Notes under the pieces: generated by a model | What the model saw: the letters and a program-made list of their open reading frames with translations, nothing else | What the model was told of the DNA's origin: nothing | Databases searched by the model: none | Part shown: positions 1 through 6,898 of the stretch, piece by piece | Layout: every line of letters starts with the position of its first letter | Position numbering within the stretch: position 1 is the first letter of the stretch | Assembly: GCA_013695055.1 (NCBI GenBank) | Contig: JACDBF010000090.1 | Span: 1-7,288, forward strand | Direction: 5' to 3' | DNA length: 7,288 nt | Source: Actinomycetota bacterium | GTDB taxonomy: Bacteria > Actinomycetota > CADDZG01 > WHSQ01 | Translations under genes and position numbers: made by a program

Positions 1-1390
1 CATCCTTTCAGGCGGCCCGCAGTCCGTCTATGCATCAGGGGCCCCCGAGGTCGACCCGCGCCTATTCGACCTCGGCGTTCCGGTGCTGGGCATTTGCTAC
101 GGCCAGCAGCTCATGGCCCAGGCCCTCCAGGGCGAAGTCGCGCGCACAGAGACCGCCGAGTTCGGCAAGGCAGAGCTGAGCGTCGGGCGGGCAGGGTCGC
201 TTCTCTTTCAGGACCTCCCGGCGGAGCAAGAAGTTTGGATGAGCCACAACGACGCTGTGGTGCGTGCTCCACGGGACTTCGACGCCGTCGCGTCCACTCA
301 AGGGTCGCCCGTAGCGGCCTTCGAGAACACGGAGCGCGGTCTCTTCGGCGTTCAGTTTCATCCCGAGGTCTCGCACACTCCGCGCGGCCTCGATGTGCTC
401 AAGAACTTCCTCTACAAAGCGTGTGGAGTGGCGCCGGCGTGGACGATGACGTCGGTAATTCAAGCGTCGATCGAAGCCATACGAGCCGAGGTGCGCGGCG
501 AGAGAGTTGTGTGCGCGCTGTCGGGCGGGGTCGACTCTTCCGTGGCTGCCGCGATAACGCACAGAGCGGTTGGCGATCAGCTCACCTGCATGTTCGTTGA
601 TCATGGTCTGCTGCGTGGCGGGGAAGCCGAGCAGGTCGAGGACACTTTCAAGCGCCATCTTCAGACCGACCTCATCCACGTCAAGGCAGCAGACCGCTTC
701 CTCGAGAGCCTTGCTGGGGTGACCGATCCCGAGGCCAAACGAAAGATCATCGGCGAGACATTCATACGTGTGTTCGAGGAAGTGGCGCACGACGATGTGG
801 GAGAGGCGCGTTTCTTGGTGCAAGGAACTCTCTATCCGGATGTGATCGAGTCGGGTACGGCCGACGCGGCACGCATCAAGAGTCATCACAACGTAGGTGG
901 ATTGCCCACTGATATGAAGTTCTCTCTCGTGGAACCCTTGCGCAATCTCTTCAAGGACGAAGTGCGCCGAGTGGGAGAAGAGCTGGGTCTCCCCGAGGAC
1001 ATCGTGTGGCGGCAACCTTTTCCCGGTCCCGGGCTGGCGGTGCGGATCATCGGCGAGGTGACGAGAGAACGTCTCGAGCTCCTGCGCGCCGCCGACAGTA
1101 TCGTGCTCGACGAGATCAAAAAGGCCGGTTTGCTGCGAGAGATCTGGCAGTCGTTTGCGGTCTTGCCGGCAGTGCGATCGGTGGGCGTCATGGGGGACGA
1201 ACGCACCTACGGCTATCCCATCGTCCTCAGGGCGGTGACCAGTGAAGACGCCATGACGGCAGACTGGGCGCGCCTCGACTACGAGCTACTCGAACGTATC
1301 TCGACTCGAATCGTCAACGAGGTCCCGGGCCTGAATCGCGTGGCCTACGACATAACCTCCAAACCTCCGGGAACCATCGAGTGGGAATGA
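1..1390 (+). CDS. guaA: GMP synthase (glutamine-hydrolysing), 5' end cut off by the window
   Basis: This enzyme makes GMP from XMP, ATP and glutamine, the last step of de novo guanine nucleotide synthesis, in the cytoplasm. The reading frame is already open at base 2, and 462 codons are visible before TGA at 1388-1390. Full-length family members have about 510-530 residues, so roughly 50-65 N-terminal residues lie outside the window. Numbering from base 2, the class I glutamine amidotransferase domain shows SGGPQS (3-8), the nucleophile loop GICYGQQ with Cys32, and the His-Glu pair in FHPE (119-122). The ATP pyrophosphatase domain has the P-loop SGGVDSS (174-180), followed by FVDHGLLR. The C-terminal dimerisation/XMP-binding domain has [10 protein letters not shown] and the typical ending [10 protein letters not shown]. 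All catalytic residues in view are intact. It is the first visible gene of a four-gene co-directional run, and the next gene starts 19 bp downstream. Identity is essentially certain. Confidence 0.98.
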   Translation, partial: ILSGGPQSVYASGAPEVDPRLFDLGVPVLGICYGQQLMAQALQGEVARTETAEFGKAELSVGRAGSLLFQDLPAEQEVWMSHNDAVVRAPRDFDAVASTQGSPVAAFENTERGLFGVQFHPEVSHTPRGLDVLKNFLYKACGVAPAWTMTSVIQASIEAIRAEVRGERVVCALSGGVDSSVAAAITHRAVGDQLTCMFVDHGLLRGGEAEQVEDTFKRHLQTDLIHVKAADRFLESLAGVTDPEAKRKIIGETFIRVFEEVAHDDVGEARFLVQGTLYPDVIESGTADAARIKSHHNVGGLPTDMKFSLVEPLRNLFKDEVRRVGEELGLPEDIVWRQPFPGPGLAVRIIGEVTRERLELLRAADSIVLDEIKKAGLLREIWQSFAVLPAVRSVGVMGDERTYGYPIVLRAVTSEDAMTADWARLDYELLERISTRIVNEVPGLNRVAYDITSKPPGTIEWE

Positions 1391-1409
1391 CGGCGAGTGC
1401 CGTTCGGGA

Positions 1410-2951
1410 ATGGGTTTAGAGACCGGACGCCAAGGCGGGACCGACGATCTAGGGGACTACCTCAACATCCTGTCGGGGACTACTCAGAACGTTGCCGGAA
1501 TCGTCGTTGCTGCCTTCGCCACATTCGCCGCACAAATCCTCTTGACCCGGACTCTGGGGAGCGCGGGTTTTGGAGTCGTCACGGTCATGACTCAGGCCGC
1601 GTTCGTCTTGTCCTTTGCGACTAGAGCCGGGATGGACATGGCGGTCCTGCGCGATGTCGCCATCGAAACGGGCAGTGGACGGTACGACAAGATACGCGTG
1701 CCGGTCGCGCGCGCGACCCAGATCGCGGGGCTAGTCAGCCTCGCTGCCGCCGCCGTCATCGCGCTGAGCAGTGGCGTCGTTCAGGATCTCTTCTCCATAG
1801 ACGCGGCGCGCAACCCTTGGGTGGTCCCCGCTGCCGCGGTGGGACTCCCGTTTCTCGCGCTGGCCAACGTGTGGCTGTCGGCAACGCGCGGCCTCAAGAT
1901 CATGCGCTACACGCTCTATGTCTTCTGGGCCGGTCAACCGATCATGTGGGTGCTTCTCATGCTCGTCGGATGGCGGTTTTCAGAGACATCGTGGATGAGC
2001 GTGCTCGCATATTCGCTGTCGTGGTTGTGTGCGACCGGAGCCGCTTACTACTACTGGCGGCGCGAGAGCACGGCCTGGGAGCCTGCGCCGATGGAGCCGG
2101 GGGCTCTGCAGAGCTTGATGCGCTATGCGGGGCCCCGGGCGCCCGCGGCTCTGTTCTCCCAGCTGCTGTTCTGGACCGATTTGTTCGTGGTCACGCGCTA
2201 CGTCTCCGACTCCCAGGTCGGCGTGTATTCGGCTGCCCTCCGGGCGGGACAAATCCTCGTGCTCTTTCTGACGTCGGTGAGCCTGATGTTCAGCCCGTTC
2301 GTGGCGGACCTCCACAACCGAGGCGAGTCCGAGCGTCTCGACCGCCTGTTCAAGACGCTGACTCGCTGGACCATCGCGGCCACGATCCCGGCCTTTTTGA
2401 TTCTCGTAATAGCTCCGCGAGAGGTCTTGAACGTGTTCGGCCCCGAGTTCTCCGGGGGCCAAACGGCGCTTCTGATCTTGCTCGCCGGCCAGTTCATCAA
2501 CGTCGCCACGGGAAGCGTCGGCTTCGTGTTGATCATGGTTGGCCGAACGGGATGGGATCTGGTGGTCTACGGATTGTCCTTGGCATTGAACCTCGGACTC
2601 GCCTTCTTGCTCTGCGACCGCTACGGGATCGCAGGCGCCGCCACGGCCAACGCCGTGACTTTCGCGTTGTCGAAGTGGGCGCGTCTTGCCCTGGTCAAGA
2701 AGTTCGTGGGCATCCAGCCTTACGACCGGAACTACCTGAGGCTCGTGATTCCCACCCTCTCGGCTCTTGCGATCATGGTGATAACTCATAGCGCCGTCGA
2801 CTCTGGCTGGGCGGCGGACCTGCTCGCGACGTCGGTTTTCGGCTTGATCGCATACGCTGCGGCCTATCTCGCATGGGGTCTTACGCCCGCGGAGCGCCGA
2901 GGAGCCCGATCAGTGCTGGGGGCGCTGAAACGGCGCAGGCAGGCTTCATAA
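1410..2951 (+). CDS. Wzx/MOP-superfamily polysaccharide flippase-like membrane protein
   Basis: This 513-residue integral membrane protein has about 14 predicted hydrophobic segments, near residues 27-45, 52-72, 103-127, 138-158, 168-188, 195-215, 243-262, 280-300, 318-337, 351-375, 383-402, 408-430, 444-460 and 466-489. The tail is basic (KRRRQAS). Fourteen helices and about 500 residues fit the Wzx/RfbX (polysaccharide biosynthesis) family. So do local signatures: RTLGSAGFG (47-55), GVYSAALRAGQI (271-282) and FGPEFSGG (343-350), which is followed by a long hydrophobic stretch ending in GR. Family members move undecaprenyl-linked oligosaccharides across the cytoplasmic membrane; the glycan here is unknown. 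The ATG at 1410 is the only plausible start close to guaA, but no good Shine-Dalgarno sequence precedes it, so translation may depend on coupling. No glycosyltransferase or polymerase gene is in the window. A MurJ-like or other MOP role is possible, but the signatures fit Wzx better. Confidence 0.92.
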   Translation: MGLETGRQGGTDDLGDYLNILSGTTQNVAGIVVAAFATFAAQILLTRTLGSAGFGVVTVMTQAAFVLSFATRAGMDMAVLRDVAIETGSGRYDKIRVPVARATQIAGLVSLAAAAVIALSSGVVQDLFSIDAARNPWVVPAAAVGLPFLALANVWLSATRGLKIMRYTLYVFWAGQPIMWVLLMLVGWRFSETSWMSVLAYSLSWLCATGAAYYYWRRESTAWEPAPMEPGALQSLMRYAGPRAPAALFSQLLFWTDLFVVTRYVSDSQVGVYSAALRAGQILVLFLTSVSLMFSPFVADLHNRGESERLDRLFKTLTRWTIAATIPAFLILVIAPREVLNVFGPEFSGGQTALLILLAGQFINVATGSVGFVLIMVGRTGWDLVVYGLSLALNLGLAFLLCDRYGIAGAATANAVTFALSKWARLALVKKFVGIQPYDRNYLRLVIPTLSALAIMVITHSAVDSGWAADLLATSVFGLIAYAAAYLAWGLTPAERRGARSVLGALKRRRQAS

Positions 2952-2959
2952 TCGACCTG

Positions 2960-5104
2960 ATGCCTCAGGACTTTCTGGCCGACCTCAACCCCGTCCAACG
3001 CGAGGCGGTCGTGCTTCCGCCCGTTCCGGTGCTCGTCGTCGCGGGCGCCGGCTCCGGCAAAACGCGCGTGCTTGCCTATCGCATCGCCTATCTGATCGCG
3101 CAGGGAGTCTCTCCTTACGCGATCATCTCGATCACGTTCACCAACAAGGCGGCCGGCGAGATGAAGCGAAGGGTGGCCGCCCTCGTGGGTCCGGTCGCCA
3201 ATAGCATGTGGGTTTCGACCTTCCACTCCGCATGCGTGCGCATCCTCAGGCGAGAGGCGCCGAAGCTCGATTACCGCTCGTCGTTTTCGATCTACGACTC
3301 GGCCGACTCCGTGCGCATGATCAAACTGTGTCTGAAAGAGCTCAACATCGATCCGAAGAGAGTGCCGCCGCGCGCCGTGGCGTCGGCGATCTCGGATGCC
3401 AAGAACAAGCTCACCACCCCGGGGCTCTACTCCGACTTCGCCACCAATCCGTGGGAGCGGACCATCGCATCGGTGTACATGGAATATGAGCGCAGGCTCA
3501 AGGACGCGTCGGCCTTTGACTTCGATGACCTCATCATGAGATGCGTCGAGATATTCGATCGCTTTCCAGACGTCTTAACGAGCTACCAGCATCGTTTCAT
3601 GCACGTCTTGGTAGACGAGTTTCAGGATACGAACTTCGCGCAGGCACGGTTGGCGACCCTGCTGGCCGGCAAGTCGCGCAGCATCTTCGTGGTGGGCGAT
3701 GCCGATCAGGGCATCTATGCCTTCAGGGGCGCAACGATAAGAAACCTTCTCGACTTCGAGCGGGACTGGCCCGAAGCGCACGTCGTCACGCTCGAGCAGA
3801 ACTATCGGTCGACCCAGACTATCCTTGGCGCGGCCAACGCGATCATCGAGAACAACCTCATGCGCAAGCCGAAGTCCTTGTGGACGCGGTCGATCGGCGG
3901 CGAGCCCGTCACTCGCTATCACGCTCAGAACGAGCACGACGAGGCCGGCTGGATCGTCTCCGAGATCAGGCGACTGCGCGACGATCTCGACCGCCCACTG
4001 TCGGACATCGCCGTCTTCTACAGGACGAATGCTCAGTCGCGCGTGCTCGAGGAGGTCTTCTCCACCGGAGACATCCCTTACCGGCTGGTCGGTGGGGTCG
4101 GCTTCTACGAGCGCAAGGAGATCAAAGACGTGGTCGCGTGGCTGCGGGCCGCCATGAACCCGTCCGACTGGATAAGCCTCGAACGAGCCGCCCAGGCGCC
4201 CAGGCGCGGCATCGGCGACGCGTCGCTGACCAGACTCGTCTCCTTTGCGCGCTCTCAGCAAGTCTCTCTGGGTGAAGCGTTCGAGCGCGCCGAGGAGGTT
4301 GTGGGCATCTCCAAGCGAGCCCTCGGCGGAGCACTCGAGGTGGCGCGCCTGCTCGAAAAGATGCGACTTGCAGCAGACGAGGGCATTCCCGTGCCCGACA
4401 TCCTGGAGATGACCTGGGACATCACCGGGTACATGAACGAGCTCACCGTGGAGCGCAGCTTCGAGGCGCTGTCGCGTCAGGAGAACCTCAAGGAGCTCGA
4501 GGGCGTGGCCGCCGAGTATCAGGAGACCGAAGAACAGCCCACGCTCACAGAGTTTCTGGAACGCATCGCGCTAATCACCGACACCGATCTCACCGAGGGA
4601 GAAGAGACCGGCGTGACGTTCATGACCCTGCACAATGCAAAAGGCCTCGAATACCCTGTGGTTTTCATCGTCGGGATGGAAGAGGGCGTCTTTCCTCACA
4701 TCCGCTCGCTAGGCGATCCGGACCAGCTCGAAGAGGAACGGAGGCTGTGCTACGTGGGGGTCACGCGCGCGATGGAGCGGTTGTACTTGCTCAACGCGTG
4801 GTCACGCACCTTGTGGGGCAGCTTGCAATACAACCCTCAGTCTCGCTTTCTGGGCGAGATCCCCGAGGATCTCGTCACCTTGACCAAGCACGGCGGCAGG
4901 ACGACCTCTGTCGCTCCGGCGCGCGTGCAAGTCGATCCCGTTCGCTACGCGATCGGGCAGGAAGTCGAACATGATCGCTGGGGCCGCGGCACGATCCTCG
5001 AGATCGCGCGTTCGGCCGTGGGATTGGAGGCGACCATAAACTTCCCGGCAGCGGGAGGCGAGAAGCGACTCGACCTGACCTTGGCGCCTCTAAAGCCGGT
5101 CTAG
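2960..5104 (+). CDS. pcrA: PcrA/UvrD-type superfamily 1 ATP-dependent DNA helicase
   Basis: This is a 3'-to-5' DNA helicase used in nucleotide excision repair, replication restart and removal of recombination intermediates. Numbering from ATG 2960 (714 residues, a normal PcrA length), all SF1A motifs are present in order. They are the Q motif LNPVQ (9-13), Walker A GAGSGKT (29-35), Ia TFTNKAAGEM, Ib STFHSACVRILR, Walker B VDEFQDTN (218-225), motif III GDADQGIYAFRGA (246-258), motif IV QNYRST (280-285), motif V TLHNAKGLEYP (556-566) and motif VI RRLCYVGVTRA (594-604). The C-terminus (about 666-711, beginning GQEVEHDRWGRG) matches the Tudor-like module that in PcrA/UvrD contacts RNA polymerase, which suggests a transcription-coupled repair role. 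The frame is open upstream to an ATG at 2873, but that start would overlap the flippase gene by 79 bases and add 29 residues unlike the family. ATG 2960 lies 8 bp after the flippase stop and is preferred. No obvious ribosome binding site precedes it. The pcrA versus uvrD naming is a convention. Confidence 0.97.
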   Translation: MPQDFLADLNPVQREAVVLPPVPVLVVAGAGSGKTRVLAYRIAYLIAQGVSPYAIISITFTNKAAGEMKRRVAALVGPVANSMWVSTFHSACVRILRREAPKLDYRSSFSIYDSADSVRMIKLCLKELNIDPKRVPPRAVASAISDAKNKLTTPGLYSDFATNPWERTIASVYMEYERRLKDASAFDFDDLIMRCVEIFDRFPDVLTSYQHRFMHVLVDEFQDTNFAQARLATLLAGKSRSIFVVGDADQGIYAFRGATIRNLLDFERDWPEAHVVTLEQNYRSTQTILGAANAIIENNLMRKPKSLWTRSIGGEPVTRYHAQNEHDEAGWIVSEIRRLRDDLDRPLSDIAVFYRTNAQSRVLEEVFSTGDIPYRLVGGVGFYERKEIKDVVAWLRAAMNPSDWISLERAAQAPRRGIGDASLTRLVSFARSQQVSLGEAFERAEEVVGISKRALGGALEVARLLEKMRLAADEGIPVPDILEMTWDITGYMNELTVERSFEALSRQENLKELEGVAAEYQETEEQPTLTEFLERIALITDTDLTEGEETGVTFMTLHNAKGLEYPVVFIVGMEEGVFPHIRSLGDPDQLEEERRLCYVGVTRAMERLYLLNAWSRTLWGSLQYNPQSRFLGEIPEDLVTLTKHGGRTTSVAPARVQVDPVRYAIGQEVEHDRWGRGTILEIARSAVGLEATINFPAAGGEKRLDLTLAPLKPV

Positions 5105-5119
5105 ACCAGAGAGTGAGCC

Positions 5120-5854
5120 GTGCTTGACGACGACAGCAAGTCCTACGTCATCGGAGTCGCCGGCGTCATCGAGCGAGTCCTCGCCGAGAACCTGGTCGGC
5201 GTCTACTTGCACGGCTCCGGAGCGCTGGGAGGATTCGTCCCGCACAGGAGCGACATCGATGTGCTCGGGGTGTGCAAGTCATCGCTTCCGGCCGAGGCCA
5301 AGCGCGCTCTGGCCGCGGCCTTATCGGTCTCGGTTCTGCCGTGCCCCGCGCGCGGCCTCGAGCTCGGGATCGTGACGGCCGCCTCGGCCTCGGAGCCGCG
5401 CCCCCGGCCATCCTTCGAGCTGGACATGAGCTCCGGCTCGGATCCGGAGGCGGTCACCGACGGCGCGGGGCATCCGGGACACGCGGATTATCTGCAGCAC
5501 TTCGCGGTGTGCCGCGACCATGGCCGCGCGCTCTGCGGTCCTCCTCCGGCGGAGGTTTTCGGTAGGGTCGAGCCGGCCTGGCTCCTGGCGGCCTTCTCCG
5601 AGGACTTGCGCTGGGCGCAAGCCAACGCTCCGCCCGAGTACCGGGTGTTGAATGCCTGCCGGGCATGGCGTTTTGCGGTCGAGGGCGTCATTTGCTCCAA
5701 GGTCGGCGGAGGCCACTGGGCTCGCCGCAGGGTCGAGAACACACAGGTCATCGATCGCGCCATTGCCCGCCAGGGGGGGTTCTCGGATGAGGCCCTCGAT
5801 GAGGTCGCGGTCGAGCGCCTCGCAACCTACGTCCTGAAGATCCTCGGCCGCTAA
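5120..5854 (+). CDS. AadA-like nucleotidyltransferase (aminoglycoside adenylyltransferase family; substrate uncertain)
   Basis: This 244-residue protein begins with GTG; an AGAGAG-like ribosome binding site is just upstream, and the helicase gene ends 15 bp before. An N-terminal nucleotidyltransferase fold shows the LHGSGALGG loop (30-38) with G32-S33 and the metal-binding pair D45/D47 in SDIDVLGV. E81 in RGLELGIV aligns with the catalytic base of AadA (ANT(3'')). The C-terminal helical domain has family landmarks: HADYLQHFAVCRDHGRALCGPP (split: HADYLQ at 121-126, RDHGRALCGP at 132-141), and SKVGGGHWA (193-201), which matches the SKxxxxxWA segment of the AadA C-terminal domain. Characterised relatives transfer AMP to streptomycin or spectinomycin. 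By hand alignment, some drug-contacting residues of AadA are not conserved here: a Trp in the segment after FEL, and two Asp in the KD..ADWA segment. Resistance should not be assumed. It ends the four-gene run, directly before a hairpin. No mobile-element sequence flanks it, so it looks chromosomal rather than acquired. Family assignment is good; substrate is unknown. Confidence 0.85.
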   Translation: MLDDDSKSYVIGVAGVIERVLAENLVGVYLHGSGALGGFVPHRSDIDVLGVCKSSLPAEAKRALAAALSVSVLPCPARGLELGIVTAASASEPRPRPSFELDMSSGSDPEAVTDGAGHPGHADYLQHFAVCRDHGRALCGPPPAEVFGRVEPAWLLAAFSEDLRWAQANAPPEYRVLNACRAWRFAVEGVICSKVGGGHWARRRVENTQVIDRAIARQGGFSDEALDEVAVERLATYVLKILGR

Positions 5855-5858
5855 GGAC

Positions 5859-5903
5859 CGAGTGGGTGTCAGGTGGCGCATAGCGCCACTCACTACCCAC
5901 TCG
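5859..5903. terminator. Two-tier hairpin between convergent genes, probable bidirectional terminator without a U-tract
   Basis: The outer stem CGAGTGGGT (5859-5867) pairs perfectly with ACCCACTCG (5895-5903), 9 bp. The inner stem GTGGCGC (5873-5879) pairs perfectly with GCGCCAC (5883-5889), 7 bp, around an ATA loop. The 5-base segments between the stems (5868-5872 and 5890-5894) can form only G-U pairs at their edges, leaving a small symmetric internal loop. The hairpin starts four bases after the stop of the AadA-like gene and ends 17 bp from the stop of the convergent cyclophilin gene, so it could end transcription from both sides. Neither strand has a run of T after the stem. U-less hairpin terminators have been proposed for GC-rich actinobacteria, so termination is an inference here. 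The structure could instead mainly protect mRNA 3' ends. Confidence 0.7.
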
Positions 5904-5919
5904 ATGGAGGAGGAGGGGC

Positions 5920-6717
5920 TCAGCTCTCCATGATCTCGATCGACTCCAAGAAGATCGGGATGAGCGGCTCGTCCATGCGGGCCGGATCGCCACCACCTCT
6001 GGTCGTCTTGGCGGCGATCCTGTCGACCGCGGCGAGCGTCTCCTCCGAGGACTCGTCTATCCGTCCAAAGATTGAATAGAGGGGGTCCAGGCCGGCAGGC
6101 TCCTCTTCGTGAATCACGATGAAGAAGCGGCTGCCGGCGGTGTCGGGCTGCCCGGTGTTCGCCATGGCGACCACCCCAAAGACGTACTTTCGCCCCCCGC
6201 TCGGGAACTCCGAGGAATCAGGGATGGTGTAGCCCGGCCCATCGGGCGGGTGACCGAGCAGGCCGTCGGGATCCCCCGTCTCAATGATGAACTGCTCGAC
6301 TATCCGGTGGAAGACGAGCCCGTCATAGAAACCCTCGCGGGCCAGGAAGATGAAGTTGTTCACGGCCACTGGAGAGCTCTCGAGCAAGTCGATGGTGAGG
6401 TCCCCGCACGAAGTCCGCAGGACGGCTCCGTAGTCGACGCCGGGCTCGAGAACTTGCTGGGGCCGGGCATAGCTTTGGGGATTTGCGGGCTGCGGCGCGT
6501 TCGATTCACAAGCGGCCGTGGGTTTCGCCCGCTCGCTCTGCGCGGGCGCCTTGTCGTCCGCACCCATCAGGGCCGGGACGGCGATCAGGGCCGTGGCCGC
6601 CACTCCGATTGCGGCCGCCGACAGCAGACGACCTCGTCGCCTGCGCCGGAGCGCGGACGCGCGGTCGTAGTGCAAAGCATCTCGCTCGCGAGGCGGCTCT
6701 GCATCTTCCCGTGTCAT
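5920..6717 (-). CDS. Membrane-anchored cyclophilin-type peptidyl-prolyl cis-trans isomerase
   Basis: This 265-residue protein catalyses cis-trans isomerisation of Xaa-Pro bonds and probably assists folding of proteins outside the cytoplasm. Residues 1-30 are charged and end in an Arg-rich run (24-30). They are followed by one hydrophobic segment (about 31-50) with no lipobox Cys, so the protein is predicted to be anchored with its enzyme domain outside. A low-complexity Ala/Pro/Gln linker (about 53-92) leads to the cyclophilin domain (about 96-263). This contains NNFIFLAREGFYDG (120-133), LVFHRIV with the key Arg138, FIIETGDPDG (143-152), GSRFFIVI (196-203) and the YSIFGRI strand (214-220). 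Compared with human CypA, Gln63 is Glu146, Gln111 is Arg198, Trp121 is Gly209 and His126 is Tyr214. A Trp/His change is common in bacterial homologues; the two Gln changes are more notable. The frame is open upstream to 7008, but that would run through the divergent promoter region and the neighbouring gene. ATG 6717, with GGAAAG just before it, is preferred. Confidence 0.93.
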   Translation of the reverse strand: MTREDAEPPRERDALHYDRASALRRRRRGRLLSAAAIGVAATALIAVPALMGADDKAPAQSERAKPTAACESNAPQPANPQSYARPQQVLEPGVDYGAVLRTSCGDLTIDLLESSPVAVNNFIFLAREGFYDGLVFHRIVEQFIIETGDPDGLLGHPPDGPGYTIPDSSEFPSGGRKYVFGVVAMANTGQPDTAGSRFFIVIHEEEPAGLDPLYSIFGRIDESSEETLAAVDRIAAKTTRGGGDPARMDEPLIPIFLESIEIMES

Positions 6718-6898
6718 CTTTCCAAGGCTCCCGATGTTGGCGGTCGTGCACGATGCATCGAGCGGGGCACCGGTGAGTGACCTGCTAATGTCGGCCCGGT
6801 TGGGCCCAACGGTAGCAACAACTCGATCGCATCCTTGGGCGGGATGACGTTTGGCCGGCCGGGCGCAAGCGTGCAGCGTAAACAAGGAGAGATCCGTC
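6718..6898. promoter_or_regulatory. Divergent intergenic region with short perfect palindromes; promoters not resolved
   Basis: These 181 bp separate the minus-strand cyclophilin gene from the plus-strand cobalamin-binding protein gene, so they must carry at least one promoter for each unless transcription starts further away. Three perfect palindromes are visible: TCGTGCACGA (6744-6753), overlapping with CGATGCATCG (6751-6760), and GTTGGGCCCAAC (6799-6810). The first two lie 27-43 bases upstream of the cyclophilin start codon, where a repressor could act. I could not find a convincing -35/-10 pair on either strand, and I do not recognise the palindromes as sites of a known regulator. Short palindromes arise easily in GC-rich DNA, so a regulatory role is only suggested by position. 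Confidence 0.35.
6884..6890 (+). promoter_or_regulatory. Strong ribosome binding site that sets the TTG start of the cobalamin-binding protein
   Basis: The sequence AAGGAGA is a near-perfect Shine-Dalgarno match. It lies 8 bases before TTG at 6899, an ideal spacing. It is the best such site in the window and is the reason for choosing TTG 6899 over the in-frame TTG at 6851, which has no such site and would add 16 residues unlike the family. No in-frame ATG or GTG exists near the conserved start of the protein. Confidence 0.75.

Noticed and set aside
62..1015. Long minus-strand open frame of 317 codons antisense to guaA
   Set aside because: It mirrors the codon structure of a certain gene in GC-rich DNA and its translation shows no recognisable domain.
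1391..1409. Terminator or promoter between guaA and the flippase
   Set aside because: The 19-bp gap holds no inverted repeat and no promoter-like sequence.
1817..2791. 324-codon plus-strand and 269-codon minus-strand (1980-2789) open frames inside the flippase gene
   Set aside because: Both translate to Arg/Gly/Ala-rich or His/Gln/Glu-rich sequence without family signatures, whereas the flippase frame has clear membrane segments and motifs.
3541..4275. Open frames on both strands inside the helicase gene (also 3575-4261 on the minus strand)
   Set aside because: The helicase frame contains every SF1A motif, and the alternative frames are low-complexity shadows.
5120..5854. Idea that the AadA-like gene is a mobile resistance cassette
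   Set aside because: No attC-like site, integrase, transposase or terminal repeats flank it, and its base composition and spacing match the neighbouring genes.
6109..6780. 223-codon plus-strand open frame antisense to the cyclophilin gene
   Set aside because: It is opposite a domain with clear cyclophilin motifs and has no recognisable product.
6851..6879. TTGGCC and CAGCGT, 17 bp apart, as a possible promoter for the B12-binding gene
   Set aside because: The -10 match is poor (two of six bases) and such pairs are expected by chance.
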